64,000 nucleotides of DNA from Pseudomonas salomonii (GCF_900107155.1 NZ_FNOX01000007.1:1-64000), one strand, 5' to 3'. Shown: positions 8,801-18,756, counted from the stretch's first letter. The notes: generated by a model from the letters alone, not told the origin. A program made the numbers and translations.

Positions 8801-10141
8801 GTGCCCGGTTTCGTCATAGTCGAGGTAGATGCGGTTGTCGTTACGATCACCCAATTGGCTCAGACGCAGTTGCGACGGGTTCGCTGGCGCAGCTTCGAAC
8901 AAGCGGTACATGCCGTCGTCGCTTTCGATCAGCAATTGCCCATTGAGGTGTCGCCGCACCGCGAGCCCTTCGCCCGCGCTGAACACTGCGCCGCCCAATG
9001 GAATCGAGCCCATGTCGATGGGCCGACCCTGCTCATCGGTATACACCAGCGTTTCGCCGCCCTCGGGATGTGGCTGAATGTCGACGCATACTTCGTAGGG
9101 CACGCTCCAGCCGACGCCAAACAGGCTGCTCGGGCGCTCGTCGCGGCTGTTGTAAAAGCGCTGCCAGTCAATCGGCAGGATGCCCGGCAGTACGAAATCC
9201 AGCTCCTCGACATCACCCAATACCTTCGCGCCCGTCGCGGCATGCACCGGGTTCGACGTGCCCATCGCAGCGTTGGCCGCAGCGCCCATCGCGCTGCTGA
9301 TCGCCATCGAGGTTGCGCCGCTGACCAACATGCACGGCAACTTGCTGAAGAACTTGCCCTTGCCACCCTTGAGCATCAACAGCGCTGTAACCGCCAGCCC
9401 GACGCCAGGCGTCTTGCCGCTGCGAATTTCACGCACCACCACCGAACCGCCGCCGATGGTCACGTTGGAAGAGATCAGCCCGGACGACACCACCGTCGCA
9501 TCGCAGGTACTGCGATCACCACTGCGCACGGCGGGTTGGCCGTTGACCGTGACCTTCTCCGAGCCTTCGGCCAGAAACTGCGGCGGCATTGGCGGGTGCT
9601 TCATACACACCACCAGGTCCAGCGGCTTGGGCACGGCGCCCGGCGCAGGCGTTGCAACGGTAGGGCGCCACATCTGCGAGAAGAAACCTGCGGCCATGTC
9701 CAGGTAACTGGGTTCCGGCTCGGGTTTGGTTTCTTCCAGCTCGGTACCGGCCGGCGTGACATGGGAACTGATCGCCCCGGCCGCACGAGCCGCAGGCATG
9801 TTATTGGTCAGGGTGTTGGTCGAGCCGGTGAGAATGTTCGCCTGCACCGTGGGCGGAAACAGGGCGTTACTGAAGGCATCACATATCTTGGTCAGCCCTT
9901 TGTCCGCGCCACTTTTGCTCATGGCCAGGCCAACAATCGTGCCCACCACCGCACCCAGCAGGAAGCAGCCGAGGCCACCGGTAACCACGGTAATGCCGGT
10001 GGCCGCAACCACGGCAGCCGTCGCCACCGCCGTGATCGCGATATTGGCCGCCACCTCCAGCACACCGCCGAGGATGTCCGCCATCATCGAAGTGTGGGAG
10101 AGCGCATCGCCCATCCGGGCTGCCCATAACGCGTCAGACAT
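5810..10141 (-). CDS. PAAR-Rhs T6SS effector, copy 2, with polymorphic C-terminal toxin tip
   Basis: Complete 1443-aa effector. In order: prePAAR motif AARMGDALSH (7-16), two hydrophobic stretches (about 25-73) of the type bound by Eag chaperones, PAAR domain (about 95-235), DUF6531-like region (about 296-370), long YD-repeat cage, and the terminal Rhs-core segment with TTPDPIELLGG and a closing DPWG near 1335-1339, close to where Rhs proteins self-cleave. The last ~104 residues are a variable tip. Its YEVVDTRTGKVAKTGVSGG segment followed by Arg1375, Glu1421/Glu1424 and His1440 resembles URI/GIY-YIG nuclease toxins, which is a weak assignment. It lies 12 bp after eag and is coupled to the immunity gene by ATGA. 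The 3' half uses more A/T at synonymous sites than the 5' half. Confidence 0.95.
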   Translation of the reverse strand: MSDALWAARMGDALSHTSMMADILGGVLEVAANIAITAVATAAVVAATGITVVTGGLGCFLLGAVVGTIVGLAMSKSGADKGLTKICDAFSNALFPPTVQANILTGSTNTLTNNMPAARAAGAISSHVTPAGTELEETKPEPEPSYLDMAAGFFSQMWRPTVATPAPGAVPKPLDLVVCMKHPPMPPQFLAEGSEKVTVNGQPAVRSGDRSTCDATVVSSGLISSNVTIGGGSVVVREIRSGKTPGVGLAVTALLMLKGGKGKFFSKLPCMLVSGATSMAISSAMGAAANAAMGTSNPVHAATGAKVLGDVEELDFVLPGILPIDWQRFYNSRDERPSSLFGVGWSVPYEVCVDIQPHPEGGETLVYTDEQGRPIDMGSIPLGGAVFSAGEGLAVRRHLNGQLLIESDDGMYRLFEAAPANPSQLRLSQLGDRNDNRIYLDYDETGHLVRLRDTFDLVQVELIREQGHVSRIERLYPDQRREVLVSYGYDAAGNLAQVRDATGQLQRRFAYDAGRRMVEHQLPTGLRCFYEWALVEGLEWRVVRHWTDEGDAYQFDYDLQAGLTRITDGLQRVSTRYWNTQHQIIQYSDNLGQTWLFEWNDERQLLSATDPLGGRYEYSYDESGNLSTSSDPLGRIESVLWLEHWSLPLVETDSAGSSWQYEYNASGNCVRETDPLGLVTRYRYNAGGQIVEIVDPAGKSNTLRWNKYGQLSEHIDCSGYSTKFSYDHRGYLQTITDALGERTTYLHDARGRLLHYQLPDGRVEEYLRDTSGQLTQHIDAAGHTTAYQYDGRGQVRQRIDAHGRHVQFNYDAYGRLQALTNENGEQYRFIWDAVDRIVEQQDLDGSARRYAYDGLDNAILESHIPAPYGSGLALVPDTPIDPITHHLERDAAGRLTGKVTADGRTDYTYDSVNQLTVATFTDTQGCEQSLSFTYDAVGQLLEEQSSAGSLRHHYDELGNLIQTQLPDGRHINRLYYGSGHLHQLNLDGQLISDFERDRLHREVLRTQGHITTRSEYDRGGRLRSRILRNADQPTLLPPRVQKHFNYDANDNLITRIDRTPVASRQQLFHYDATGRIVANQDNLQGLSETFAYDAAANLLDGPQPGAGLVVHNKLLTYQDKRYRYDAFGRMVEKRTGSHRVQRFFYDAEHRLIEVHSTNGVQETVVKMCYDPLGRRTLKTEHDIRGFPLGETYFIWDGLRLLQEQKNSLNSLYLYGTDSHEPLSRVDGVGAQQKIRYYHNDQNGLPEQLSDATGNIVWHARYRVWGNTIEEVREPHYIEEQNLRFQGQYLDRETGLHFNTFRFYDPDIGRFTTPDPIELLGGVNLYQYAPNPLGWIDPWGWSCHGNSRKSRKAQHGYEVVDTRTGKVAKTGVSGGRIKKNGKSARAEKQVRDWNAEPGNTGRYESRVIKKVPAGPGARWKIERWEQRNANRRRQELDPARHSRP

Positions 10142-10153
10142 GCAGGCAGCTCA

Positions 10154-10588
10154 TCAAGAAATAGCGTCGAACGACAACGAGTTTTTGATCAATGCCCAGT
10201 GCGCAGCCTCGGCATCGCCTAGCTTTTCGGCCTTCACATAACTCAAGGCGAGCATCTTGCGCGTACCTGGCAACACCAGCGCCAGTTGATACTGAAACAC
10301 CTTGTCATTGCCCTTGTTGAACTGGCTGCGCAACTCGATACCTTCCACCTCTTGAGCGGCGCCCAGGCGCACGGTAACGCTGGGTTGGCAGCGCAAATCC
10401 TGCACCTGTTTTTCCAGGCGCTTGAGTTGGTCGTCGAAGTTGCTGTGCAACGTTTCGCCTTCGGCCAGCAAGCTGCGGCTGACGATCAAAGAAGTGCCCA
10501 GCTCGGGAAACTTGAGAATATTGATCGTCGCGTCCTGCAACTCTGCGGCCGGCAGTTGGAACTGAAATTCGTTGATTCGGTACGTCAT
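10154..10588 (-). CDS. eagR: Eag chaperone for PAAR-Rhs effectors (DcrB/DUF1795 fold)
   Basis: A 144-aa cytoplasmic protein starting MTYRINEFQFQLP, typical in length and sequence for the DUF1795/DcrB-like effector-associated chaperones (EagR, EagT6). These bind the prePAAR motif and N-terminal transmembrane helices of T6SS effectors, keep them soluble and help load them on VgrG. It sits between vgrG (15 bp) and rhs copy 2 (12 bp), the standard vgrG-eag-rhs order. Because both Rhs proteins have nearly identical N-termini, this one chaperone could serve both; no second eag is visible in the window. Confidence 0.88.
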   Translation of the reverse strand: MTYRINEFQFQLPAAELQDATINILKFPELGTSLIVSRSLLAEGETLHSNFDDQLKRLEKQVQDLRCQPSVTVRLGAAQEVEGIELRSQFNKGNDKVFQYQLALVLPGTRKMLALSYVKAEKLGDAEAAHWALIKNSLSFDAIS

Positions 10589-10603
10589 GGCAAACAGGTC
10601 TCG

Positions 10604-12544
10604 TCAGGAGCTTTTAGGCGTGGGGAACGCGGCTTTAATGTTGGCGTCGATAGCGCCTTTTTGGCCCTGGCCATCGGGCGTGGCACCGGGTCCGCCGCCG
10701 TTGTTCAGGTGCAGCACGCCGCCGGTGTTGAACTCGGCGTCGCCGCTGGCGTAAAAGCTGATTTGCACGCCGGTGAGGTTGATCTGCCCGCTGGCATTCA
10801 ACTCCAGAATGCTTTCGCCGCAGACCAGCCGCAGGTTCTCGCCCACTTCAATCACGTAGCTCTGGCTGATGCTGTCGGTCTTGCGCTGGCCCACCGAGAG
10901 AATGTCCTCCTGCTTGACGATGCGCAGGCGGTTATTACCAATCGTCACCGTCTCGTTATGCCCAATGCTCTTGTTGCGGTCATGCCCCACCGAGTGGCTT
11001 TCATCCACCTCCACCACGATGTCCTGGTTGCGCTCGGCGTGGATATACAACTGCTCCAGCCCCTTCTTGTCCTCCATGCGGATTTCATTGAAGTTGGCCG
11101 GCGTGCCGCCTTTGCTGGAACGGCTTTTCATGCCGCTCTGGGTGGCGTTTTCCGGCAGGTCGTAAGGCACGGTCTGCTCGGCGTTGTACACCCGCCCGGT
11201 GATGATCGGCCGGTCCGGGTCGCCTTCCAGAAAGCTCACAATCACTTCCTGGCCGATCCGTGGGATCTGCATCGAGCCCCAGTTTTTACCGGCCCAGGAT
11301 TGCGACACACGTATCCAGCACGAGCTGTTTTCGTTGGATTGGTCGTGACGGTCCCAGTAAAAATGCACCTTTACGCGGCCGTACTGGTCGGTCCAGATTT
11401 CCTCGCCCTTGGGGCCGACCACCAGCGCAGTCTGCGGGCCTTTGACGATGGGCCGATAGGTGCTGGCCAACGGGCGGAAGCTTTGCTGGGCGTCAATACA
11501 GGTGAGGCTGCTTTCGAACTGCGCCGCTCCCGAGCCTCCGCCGCTTTCCAGGCTTTCCTGGACGATGGCATAGCGGCAGCCGACGATCAGGTATTCGCGG
11601 TTCTGGTCCTGGCGGCTGAAGCCGGTGAGGCTGAACAAATGGCCCGAGCCCAGGCCACGCGCATTACCGTTGAACTCGACCTGCTCATGCAGGGTTTGCA
11701 GGGCTTCAATGCGGGTGCGCGCATAGTGTTCGCCGTCGGCGCTTTGCACGTAGGTGCCGGGGTAGTCGTACAGCGGGTAGTCGCCGGCGGTGTGCGGGCG
11801 CGGCATGGCCGAGCGCACGTCGATGCTGGCGCTGGGGCGCTGGAAGTCGTAGTCGTTAAGCTCAAGCGACCCCGGCTGCACTTCCTGCGCCAGGTGCCAG
11901 TTGTGCATATGGTCGCGTTCGCGCTGCTGCTCGTCCTTGGGGTAGTACGGGATCGACGCGTAGCCCGGCACCGTGGCGTGTGCGCCATAAGCATCGGCCA
12001 GCACCAGCACATGACGGTCCTGCTCATGGCGGAAGAAGTAGTAAATACCTTCCTGCTCCATCAGGCGGCTGACGAAATCGAAGCTGGTCTCGCGATACTG
12101 CACGCAATATTCCCACTCGCGATACGGGCGGCTCAGCGCGTCTTCGAAGTCGGAAAAACCCAGGTCGCGGAACACCTGCTTGATGATCTGCGGGATGCTC
12201 AGGTTCTGGAAAATCCGGCAGTCCGAGGTGCGGCTGAGCAGCCACAACCACGGGCGCAGGGTCACCTGATAACTGGCGAACTGGCCCTGGTCGATATTCT
12301 GGCTGCAACGCGCGACGATGCCGTGGAAGTGCCGCTCGCCACCGTCCGCCAACTGCACGCCGACACTCATCGGCTTGCCCAGCAACTGGTTAAGGTCGAT
12401 GTTGGCGTCCAGCGAGGTCAGTCGCAGCTCATAGTTGAACAACCTGCCCAGCTCTTCGCCGCCGCCCATTTCATTGAGCAGCAGCACATCCGGCCCCAGA
12501 GGGCTGGTGATCTTGGCCAGGCGTGAGGCTTGGTTGAATAGCAT
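10604..12544 (-). CDS. vgrG: VgrG spike protein (TssI)
   Basis: A 646-aa protein forming the trimeric spike at the tip of the Hcp tube. It begins MLFNQASRLAKITSPLG (ATG 12544 after GGGA); an upstream in-frame start at 12679 would read through a REP repeat and is rejected. The gp27-like base occupies roughly residues 1-380, followed by the gp5-like OB region (GPKGEEIWTDQYGRVKVHFYWDRHD), the WIRVSQSWAGKNWGS motif and a beta-helical needle. There is no evolved C-terminal effector domain; the protein ends soon after the needle. The neighbouring eag-rhs cargo indicates that it carries PAAR-Rhs effectors. Confidence 0.97.
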   Translation of the reverse strand: MLFNQASRLAKITSPLGPDVLLLNEMGGGEELGRLFNYELRLTSLDANIDLNQLLGKPMSVGVQLADGGERHFHGIVARCSQNIDQGQFASYQVTLRPWLWLLSRTSDCRIFQNLSIPQIIKQVFRDLGFSDFEDALSRPYREWEYCVQYRETSFDFVSRLMEQEGIYYFFRHEQDRHVLVLADAYGAHATVPGYASIPYYPKDEQQRERDHMHNWHLAQEVQPGSLELNDYDFQRPSASIDVRSAMPRPHTAGDYPLYDYPGTYVQSADGEHYARTRIEALQTLHEQVEFNGNARGLGSGHLFSLTGFSRQDQNREYLIVGCRYAIVQESLESGGGSGAAQFESSLTCIDAQQSFRPLASTYRPIVKGPQTALVVGPKGEEIWTDQYGRVKVHFYWDRHDQSNENSSCWIRVSQSWAGKNWGSMQIPRIGQEVIVSFLEGDPDRPIITGRVYNAEQTVPYDLPENATQSGMKSRSSKGGTPANFNEIRMEDKKGLEQLYIHAERNQDIVVEVDESHSVGHDRNKSIGHNETVTIGNNRLRIVKQEDILSVGQRKTDSISQSYVIEVGENLRLVCGESILELNASGQINLTGVQISFYASGDAEFNTGGVLHLNNGGGPGATPDGQGQKGAIDANIKAAFPTPKSS

Positions 12545-12590
12545 CGGTAGTCCCGTAAATTGCGTATTAACTGTAGGAACCGGTTCTAAA

Positions 12591-12680
12591 TGTGGGAGCG
12601 GGCTTGCTCGCGAATGCGGTGTGTCAGCTGATGCAGCCGGTGACTGATTCACCGCATTCGCGAGCAAGCCCGCTCCCACA
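12591..12680 (+). repeat. REPIN between vgrG and clpV
   Basis: Two inverted copies of a Pseudomonas REP sequence: GTGGGAGCGGGCTTGCTCGC at 12592-12611 and its complement ending at 12680. Further complementarity (GAATGCGGT / ACCGCATTC) brings each arm to about 29 bases around a ~30-base centre. It lies in the gap between clpV and vgrG and could form a long hairpin in the transcript, perhaps lowering read-through to the effector genes. Confidence 0.88.
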
Positions 12681-12702
12681 GTTTTGATCGTATTCCGTCA
12701 GG

Positions 12703-15360
12703 TCAATCGCTGAAGTCGTAGTGCAATTCATTATCCCGGCTGCTGATACGCACACCCGCCAGCGCCTTGCCTTCGAGCATGCGCGTGAGGAATTCACGGC
12801 TCATGTCCGGCAGCAGGCTGTTGGTGAGGATGGTGTCGATCATGCGCCCGCCGCTTTCGGTTTCGGTGCAGCGCGAGACGATCAAATCGACCACCGCGTC
12901 GTCGTAATCGAAGGCGACCTTGTGGGTGTTCTCCACGCGCTTTTTGATGCGATTGAGCTGCAGGCGGGTGATCGCCTTGAGCATCTCATCGCTCAACGGG
13001 TAATACGGAATCGTCACCAAACGGCCCAGCAGAGCCGGCGGGAAAATCTCCAGCAGCGGTTGGCGCAGGGCCTTGGCGATTTCTTCCGGCTCGGGGATGT
13101 TCGCCGGGTCTTTGCATACGCGGGAAATCAGCTCGGTACCGGCGTTGGTGGTCAGCAGGATCAGGGTGTTCTTGAAGTCGATCACCCGGCCTTCGCCGTC
13201 CTCCATCACGCCCTTGTCGAACACCTGGAAGAAGATTTCGTGCACGTCCGGGTGGGCTTTTTCCACTTCGTCCAGCAGCACCACGCTGTAGGGTTTGCGC
13301 CGCACCGCCTCGGTCAGCACGCCGCCTTCGCCGTAGCCGATATAACCCGGCGGCGCGCCCTTGAGTGTGGACACGGTATGGGCTTCCTGGAACTCGCTCA
13401 TGTTGATGGTGATGACGTTCTGCTCACCGCCGTACATGGCTTCGGCCAGGGCCAGGGCGGTTTCGGTCTTGCCTACACCCGAGGTGCCGGCGAGCATGAA
13501 CACGCCTATCGGTTTGCTTGGGTTATCGAGCCCGGCGCGGGAGGTCTGGATGCGCTTGGCGATCATCTGCAAGGCATGGTCCTGGCCGATGATGCGTTTT
13601 TTCAGATGCTGGTCGAGGTTGAGCACCGTCTCCAGTTCGTTGCGTGCCATGCGGCCCACCGGGATGCCGGTCCAGTCGGCGACCACCGAGGCCACGGCCT
13701 GGTAGTCCACGGTCGGCAGGATCAGCGGGGTTTCGCCTTGCAGCGCAGTGAGGCGTTGTTGCAGGTCGACCAGTTGGGCGCGCAACTCATCGTTGCCGCT
13801 GTCTACCACGCCCGCCTTTTCGCGCAAGGTCGCGCGAGTGGACAATAGCTCATCAACCAGGGTTTTTTCTTCGGCCCAGCGGCTTTCCAGCGTTGCCAGG
13901 CGTTCGCGCTCGGCGCTCAGCAAGGCTTCGCTATGGGTTTGACGCGCACCAATGGCAATGCCGATGGCATGCTCGCGGGCGATGATTTGCAGCTCGGTTT
14001 CCAGCGCTTCGATGCGACGGCGGCTGTCGTCCACTTCGGCCGGCACGGCGTGCAGGCTGATGGCGACGCGCGCACAGGCGGTATCCAGCAAGCTGACGGA
14101 TTTGTCCGGCAACTGGCGTGCCGGGATGTAGCGGTGCGACAGTTTCACCGAGGCTTCCAGGGCTTCATCAAGGATCTGCACCTGATGGTGTTTTTCCATG
14201 GTCGAGGCCACGCCACGCATCATCAGCAGCGCTTTGTCTTCCGACGGCTCGGCCACCTGCACCACTTGGAAGCGGCGAGTCAGGGCCGGGTCTTTCTCGA
14301 TGTGTTTTTTGTACTCGGCCCAGGTCGTGGCGGCTACGGTACGCAAGGTGCCACGGGCCAGCGCCGGCTTGAGCAGGTTGGCGGCATCACCGGTCCCGGC
14401 GGCGCCACCGGCACCCACCAGGGTGTGAGCTTCGTCGATAAACAGAATGATCGGCTTGGGCGAAGCCTGCACGTCTTCGATGACCTGGCGCAGGCGCTGT
14501 TCGAACTCGCCCTTCATGCTGGCACCGGCTTGCAGCAGGCCCACGTCGAGGCTGCGCAGTTCCACATCCTTGAGCGCAGGCGGCACGTCACCGGCGACGA
14601 TGCGCAGGGCGAACCCTTCAACCACGGCGGTCTTGCCCACACCGGCTTCACCGGTGAGGATCGGGTTGTTCTGGCGCCGACGCATCAGGATGTCCACCAG
14701 TTGGCGGATCTCTTCATCACGCCCCACGATCGGGTCGAGCTTGCCGCTGCGCGCTTGCTCAGTCAGGTCGACGGTAAAACGCTTGAGCGCTTCCTGCTTG
14801 CCCATCGCACTCGGTGCCATGGCACCGCTGGCTTCGCCCGGCACGGCACCGGCATTGAAGCCATCGCTGGCACTCAGCGCATTCTCCGGCGAGTCGCCGA
14901 CGTATTCGTCAAAACGCTCGCTCAGGGCTTCGGGTTTGATCTTGTCGAACTCAGCTGACAAGCCCAGCAGCGCATGGCGCAGGCTTGGCGTCTTAAGGAT
15001 ACCCAGCACCAGGTAGCCGGTACGCACCTGGCTTTCGCCAAACATCAGGCTGCCGTAGACCCAGCCGCGCTCTACGGCTTCTTCCACGTGGGAGGACAAG
15101 TCGGTGATCGACGTCGAACCACGCGGCAGGCGGTCCAGCGCTTCGGTCAGGTCACGGGCCAAGCGTGCCGGCTCCACGTTGAACTGACGGATGATGCGGT
15201 GCAGGTCCGAGTCCTGCAGTTGCAGCAACTGGTGAAACCAGTGGGCCAGTTCCACATACGGGTTGCCCCGCAATTTGCAGAACACGGTGGCGGCTTCGAT
15301 GGCCTTGTAGGCCACGCTGTTGAGTTTGCCGAACAGTGCGGCGCGACTGATTTCACCCAT
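12703..15360 (-). CDS. clpV: ClpV AAA+ ATPase that recycles the T6SS sheath (TssH)
   Basis: An 885-aa ClpB/Hsp100-type unfoldase that disassembles contracted TssB/TssC sheaths. It has an N-terminal Clp repeat domain (1-150), Walker A motifs GEAGVGKT (237-244) and GTSGVGKT (625-632), Walker B LFIDEAH near 306-312, a central coiled-coil region (about 445-545) and a C-terminal D2-small domain. The start overlaps the tssG stop by 8 bp. TagJ, which links ClpV to the sheath in the P. aeruginosa H1 system, is absent here, so ClpV presumably contacts the sheath directly. Confidence 0.97.
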   Translation of the reverse strand: MGEISRAALFGKLNSVAYKAIEAATVFCKLRGNPYVELAHWFHQLLQLQDSDLHRIIRQFNVEPARLARDLTEALDRLPRGSTSITDLSSHVEEAVERGWVYGSLMFGESQVRTGYLVLGILKTPSLRHALLGLSAEFDKIKPEALSERFDEYVGDSPENALSASDGFNAGAVPGEASGAMAPSAMGKQEALKRFTVDLTEQARSGKLDPIVGRDEEIRQLVDILMRRRQNNPILTGEAGVGKTAVVEGFALRIVAGDVPPALKDVELRSLDVGLLQAGASMKGEFEQRLRQVIEDVQASPKPIILFIDEAHTLVGAGGAAGTGDAANLLKPALARGTLRTVAATTWAEYKKHIEKDPALTRRFQVVQVAEPSEDKALLMMRGVASTMEKHHQVQILDEALEASVKLSHRYIPARQLPDKSVSLLDTACARVAISLHAVPAEVDDSRRRIEALETELQIIAREHAIGIAIGARQTHSEALLSAERERLATLESRWAEEKTLVDELLSTRATLREKAGVVDSGNDELRAQLVDLQQRLTALQGETPLILPTVDYQAVASVVADWTGIPVGRMARNELETVLNLDQHLKKRIIGQDHALQMIAKRIQTSRAGLDNPSKPIGVFMLAGTSGVGKTETALALAEAMYGGEQNVITINMSEFQEAHTVSTLKGAPPGYIGYGEGGVLTEAVRRKPYSVVLLDEVEKAHPDVHEIFFQVFDKGVMEDGEGRVIDFKNTLILLTTNAGTELISRVCKDPANIPEPEEIAKALRQPLLEIFPPALLGRLVTIPYYPLSDEMLKAITRLQLNRIKKRVENTHKVAFDYDDAVVDLIVSRCTETESGGRMIDTILTNSLLPDMSREFLTRMLEGKALAGVRISSRDNELHYDFSD

Positions 15361-16396
15361 GCTCTGGATTCCTTGAGGTGGTGGCGTGATCGGCGTAATG
15401 CCGGGCCAGGATTAGGTCGTTGGCGTCATGCTCGGGTTGGCCGAGCCAGGTGTTGAAGCCCAGGCGGAATTGGCCATTGAGTTGCAGCTTTGGGACTTCG
15501 GGTTGTTGCAAAACCAGGTTCAAGTCCCAGTCCAGTTCATGGCCCAGGTACTCGGCCACCCACGCTACCAGCTCGTTGAACGGCTGGCTGCCGGGCAGCA
15601 TGCCCATGTAATCGTCCAGCTTGAGCGGGCCGAGTCGGATGCGGAATTTATGCTGGCGATCCCACACATGGCTGCCCAGGCAAAAGTCCACGCCCAACTG
15701 GTTGGCGCTGACACTCACGCGGCTGCGCTCCGGCAGTTCCAGCCATTGGCCGACGTATTCTTCGATGGTTACCGGCAGGCCGAAGTACTCGCTGAGAATG
15801 GCTTTCAAACCGTCCGGGTAGCGGGTTTGCGCCGACAGGTGGCCGCTGTAGTGCAGCTTCGCGGTATCCGGAATCAGCCCCTGATTCAGCAGGCTCGGCA
15901 TGCCTCGACCACTCAGCGCCGCGAGGCGTGCGGACCAGTAGTCATCATCCGGGCGGTCGTGGCTGACGGTCGGCCGTGCCTCGGCCCAGGCTCGGTAAAA
16001 CAGGCTGAGCAGGCGATGGTGGAACACATCCAAAAACTGTTTGCTGGTGCTGTCGGCATTGTTGCGCTGGCGTTCGCGCACGTACTCGGTGATATGCAGC
16101 GGCAAGGGGCCGTTGGGGCCGCCGAGGCCGAAAAAGAACTGCTCAAGCCGCGCCGGTTTGCCATCGCCGCCGGGGTCGACCGAGGCCAATGTGGCCGGTG
16201 CGAAGGTGCAATCGGCTTGCTGCCCGAGGCGCAGTGGGTCATCGGCCAGGCGCAGGGAATGGCCCAGGCGCGGCAGATCGGGCGATTCGCACTCGATACG
16301 CCGCAACGCCTGGAAGAAATCGTATTCCCAGGGCTCCTGATGCATCGCATCCAGTGTGTTCACAGGGTCGGACGTCGACCGGGCTTGGCTTTCCAT
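15353..16396 (-). CDS. tssG: T6SS baseplate component TssG
   Basis: A 347-aa protein with TssG family features: EPWEYDFFQALRRIE near the start, FFFGLGGPNGPLPLHITEY near residue 90, and a C-terminal LGFNTWLG motif. TssG forms the wedge of the baseplate with TssE, TssF and TssK. ATG 16396 overlaps the tssF 3' end by 37 bp; a start at 16345 (MHQEPWEYDFF) would remove that overlap and cannot be excluded. It is coupled to clpV by an 8-bp overlap. Confidence 0.95.
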   Translation of the reverse strand: MESQARSTSDPVNTLDAMHQEPWEYDFFQALRRIECESPDLPRLGHSLRLADDPLRLGQQADCTFAPATLASVDPGGDGKPARLEQFFFGLGGPNGPLPLHITEYVRERQRNNADSTSKQFLDVFHHRLLSLFYRAWAEARPTVSHDRPDDDYWSARLAALSGRGMPSLLNQGLIPDTAKLHYSGHLSAQTRYPDGLKAILSEYFGLPVTIEEYVGQWLELPERSRVSVSANQLGVDFCLGSHVWDRQHKFRIRLGPLKLDDYMGMLPGSQPFNELVAWVAEYLGHELDWDLNLVLQQPEVPKLQLNGQFRLGFNTWLGQPEHDANDLILARHYADHATTSRNPEHG

Positions 16397-18219
16397 CGCA
16401 TGATCTCGCCGCGTTCGGTGGTACGGATCACCGTCTCGGTAAAGCTGTTGATCGACACATAACGTGCCAGGAAGCGTTCCAGCACTGCGCCGAGCAGGAA
16501 CACGCCGGTGCCGCGAAACGCGTTTTCATCGAATTCCAGGGTGATTTCCAGGCCGCGTCCAAACACTATCGGGCCGGGCATCGGCAGGCGCCGGGTCACG
16601 GCTTTGCTGCTGACTTCGCGCAAGCCTTCGATCTGCAATTGCAGGGCCGCGTCATTGCTGTCGCCGTACAGGCGCAGCAGTTCACGCAAGGCGCCAGCGC
16701 CCTGGCCTTGTTCGCTCAGCGACAGGTAGTTGAGCGACAGCTGGCTGATCAGGCGCCACGCTTTGGCGTCATGGGCATGGCTGGCACGCGGACGACTCGG
16801 CCCGGCGACGCAACGCACCGACAACACCGGCGCGCTATCGGCCAATGTGAAGTCGGTCTTGCCATTGCCCACGCTCATGAACAGCGGCAGATCGCGATTG
16901 GTGCACAGTGCGGTCACGCCGAGCTGGCGCAGGTCATGGCGGTAGGGCGCTTGCTGGCTGTCGACCAGGCTGACGAAGGTTTCGCTGCCCACATAGGTAG
17001 AGCGCGGGCCGTTACGGCGTTGGTCACTGGACAACACGCGAGGCTCGCGGCGCAGCGTGTAGTAAGCCTGATCGCGGCCGTAGCGGGACGGATCGCGCAC
17101 CGCATAGAACGGCAGGAACGGCTGCTCCGGCCCAGTGCCATGGCCGGTAATGCCACTCAGTGAGTGAATCTCGAAATCCATCGGCCGCGTGCGATCGGCG
17201 ATCACATGGTGTTCGTTAACACGGTCCGACAGGTGGATACGGTCGACGCGTTTGGGAAACAAGTTGATCGCCGGCGTGCAGAACGGCAGGAACTGCGCCG
17301 CGCCGACACTGCCTTCCAGGCTCGGCTCGTGACGGTCGAACAGCACGATCAGCTCCAGCTCCTGGCCGTCGCAGCGTTTGACCGCACGGCTCAGCTGCGC
17401 GAATTCGACGAACAGGAAGCGGTGGGGCAGGGCGAAGTATTCCTGCAGTAGCCGATAACCCTGAAACGCGCGGGCCACCACCGGCATGGCCGCATCGGCG
17501 TCGTCAAAACCCCGGGAGCGCACCGCGTTTGGCGGCAGGCGCTCGACCCAATCGCCACCGGGTTTGCGGGCGAACACCGCGCAGGCATTGCCCAGCAGTT
17601 GTTCGTAAAGACGGAACGGCTGCTCATCGGCGCCACTGAGGTACAGCGGCAGGCTATCGAGGTCGAGGCTGTTGAAGGGTAATTCGGCGCCGGTGCGCAG
17701 AGTCAGGCGCAGGCCGGCTTTGGCCTTGGGTTCGCTGGCCGCCAGGCGACCCAGCACGGCAGCGGGGTTGCCGAAGTACTCGGCGCCACTGACCTGCAAC
17801 GGCCACAGCGTCACCGGGTGCGCGGTGCGGTACTCGCAGCAGGTCTGGGTTTCGCGGCCCAGTGCGGCGCGCAACACGGTGTCGCGTGGCAGCGGGAAAC
17901 CACTGGCCAGCGAGCCTTCGTCGGGGTCGGTCTGCAATTGCACCACGGTCATCGACGGCGTGGGCGCGAGGTAGTGCGGGTAGGCGATTTCCAGCAGGTT
18001 ATGGGTGAAGGTCGGGTACTCGGCGTCGAGCTTGAGCTGCACCCGGGCCGTGAGGTAGGCAAAGCCTTCGAGCAAGCGTTCGACGTACGGGTCGGCGCAG
18101 TCCATGCCGGACAACGTCAGCCGACTGGCGATCTTCGGGTATTCCTTGGCGAACTCGGCGGCGCTTTCGCGCACGTGGTGCAGTTCCTGGTTGTACAACT
18201 CCAGCAGGCGCGGGTTCAT
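16360..18219 (-). CDS. tssF: T6SS baseplate component TssF
   Basis: A 619-aa protein starting [18 protein letters not shown], followed by [14 protein letters not shown] and [18 protein letters not shown], the hallmark N-terminus of TssF (VasA, DUF879). ATG 18219 has GGAGG a few bases upstream and overlaps the tssE stop (ATGA), so tssE and tssF are translationally coupled. TssF, two copies per wedge, positions the baseplate around the VgrG hub. Confidence 0.96.
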   Translation of the reverse strand: MNPRLLELYNQELHHVRESAAEFAKEYPKIASRLTLSGMDCADPYVERLLEGFAYLTARVQLKLDAEYPTFTHNLLEIAYPHYLAPTPSMTVVQLQTDPDEGSLASGFPLPRDTVLRAALGRETQTCCEYRTAHPVTLWPLQVSGAEYFGNPAAVLGRLAASEPKAKAGLRLTLRTGAELPFNSLDLDSLPLYLSGADEQPFRLYEQLLGNACAVFARKPGGDWVERLPPNAVRSRGFDDADAAMPVVARAFQGYRLLQEYFALPHRFLFVEFAQLSRAVKRCDGQELELIVLFDRHEPSLEGSVGAAQFLPFCTPAINLFPKRVDRIHLSDRVNEHHVIADRTRPMDFEIHSLSGITGHGTGPEQPFLPFYAVRDPSRYGRDQAYYTLRREPRVLSSDQRRNGPRSTYVGSETFVSLVDSQQAPYRHDLRQLGVTALCTNRDLPLFMSVGNGKTDFTLADSAPVLSVRCVAGPSRPRASHAHDAKAWRLISQLSLNYLSLSEQGQGAGALRELLRLYGDSNDAALQLQIEGLREVSSKAVTRRLPMPGPIVFGRGLEITLEFDENAFRGTGVFLLGAVLERFLARYVSINSFTETVIRTTERGEIMRWKAKPGRRPTL

Positions 18220-18734
18220 GGGCGCCTCCGTTGGTCGGCATTGACGACACGCACATGCCCGGATTCCAGGTCCAGGTCGGTTTGCAGCAGCAGGCGCAAC
18301 GGCACCGGCTGCGCCCACAGGTCGCCTTCGATCTCGAAACTCAATGCGTTGTGGTTCATCTCGCCATGGCCCACGCGGGCTTTGACGCGCAGGGTGTGGC
18401 GCAGAATTCGGGGTTCAAAGGTGGCAATCGCCTGATAGATCAGGGCTTCCAGGGCTTTGATATCCACACTGGAAACACTATTGCCCGCCAGCGCCGGCAG
18501 GCCGTAATTGACCACCGATGTGCCAGCCGGGGTGTGCAACGTCGCATCGGCGTCGAGGAGCGACGTGGTGTTAAGCAGCCACGCCAGGTCGCGCAGCACC
18601 GAAGCTTTCAATTGGGTCAGGGACAGCACGCGTTTATCGGCGCTTTCCTTGGGGTTGGTCGGGTCGTCGTCGGTCAGCCGGTCCAGCAGGGACGGTTGCA
18701 GACGGTCGCGGGAAGCGATTTCAGTTACCACCAA
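18216..18734 (-). CDS. tssE: T6SS baseplate component TssE (gp25-like)
   Basis: A gp25/lysozyme-like wedge protein of about 172 aa. It contains [11 protein letters not shown] near the N-terminus, [11 protein letters not shown] in the middle, [10 protein letters not shown], and the conserved [15 protein letters not shown] helix with its Glu-Pro-Arg signature. The start is non-ATG: TTG 18734 or GTG 18731, both within range of GGAG. The stop overlaps tssF (ATGA). It follows hcp directly, whereas P. aeruginosa has tagJ between them. Confidence 0.93.
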   Translation of the reverse strand: MVVTEIASRDRLQPSLLDRLTDDDPTNPKESADKRVLSLTQLKASVLRDLAWLLNTTSLLDADATLHTPAGTSVVNYGLPALAGNSVSSVDIKALEALIYQAIATFEPRILRHTLRVKARVGHGEMNHNALSFEIEGDLWAQPVPLRLLLQTDLDLESGHVRVVNADQRRRP

Positions 18735-18756
18735 AGCAGCTCCACGGACGGGCTAA

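Noticed and set aside
10286..12526. 746-codon plus-strand frame opposite eag and vgrG
   Set aside because: The opposite strand encodes clear VgrG and Eag; the plus-strand product has no recognisable domain and is a codon-bias shadow.
12591..12680. Possible CRISPR-like repeat
   Set aside because: Only two inverted arms occur, not direct repeats with spacers; they match Pseudomonas REP sequences found at three other places in the window.
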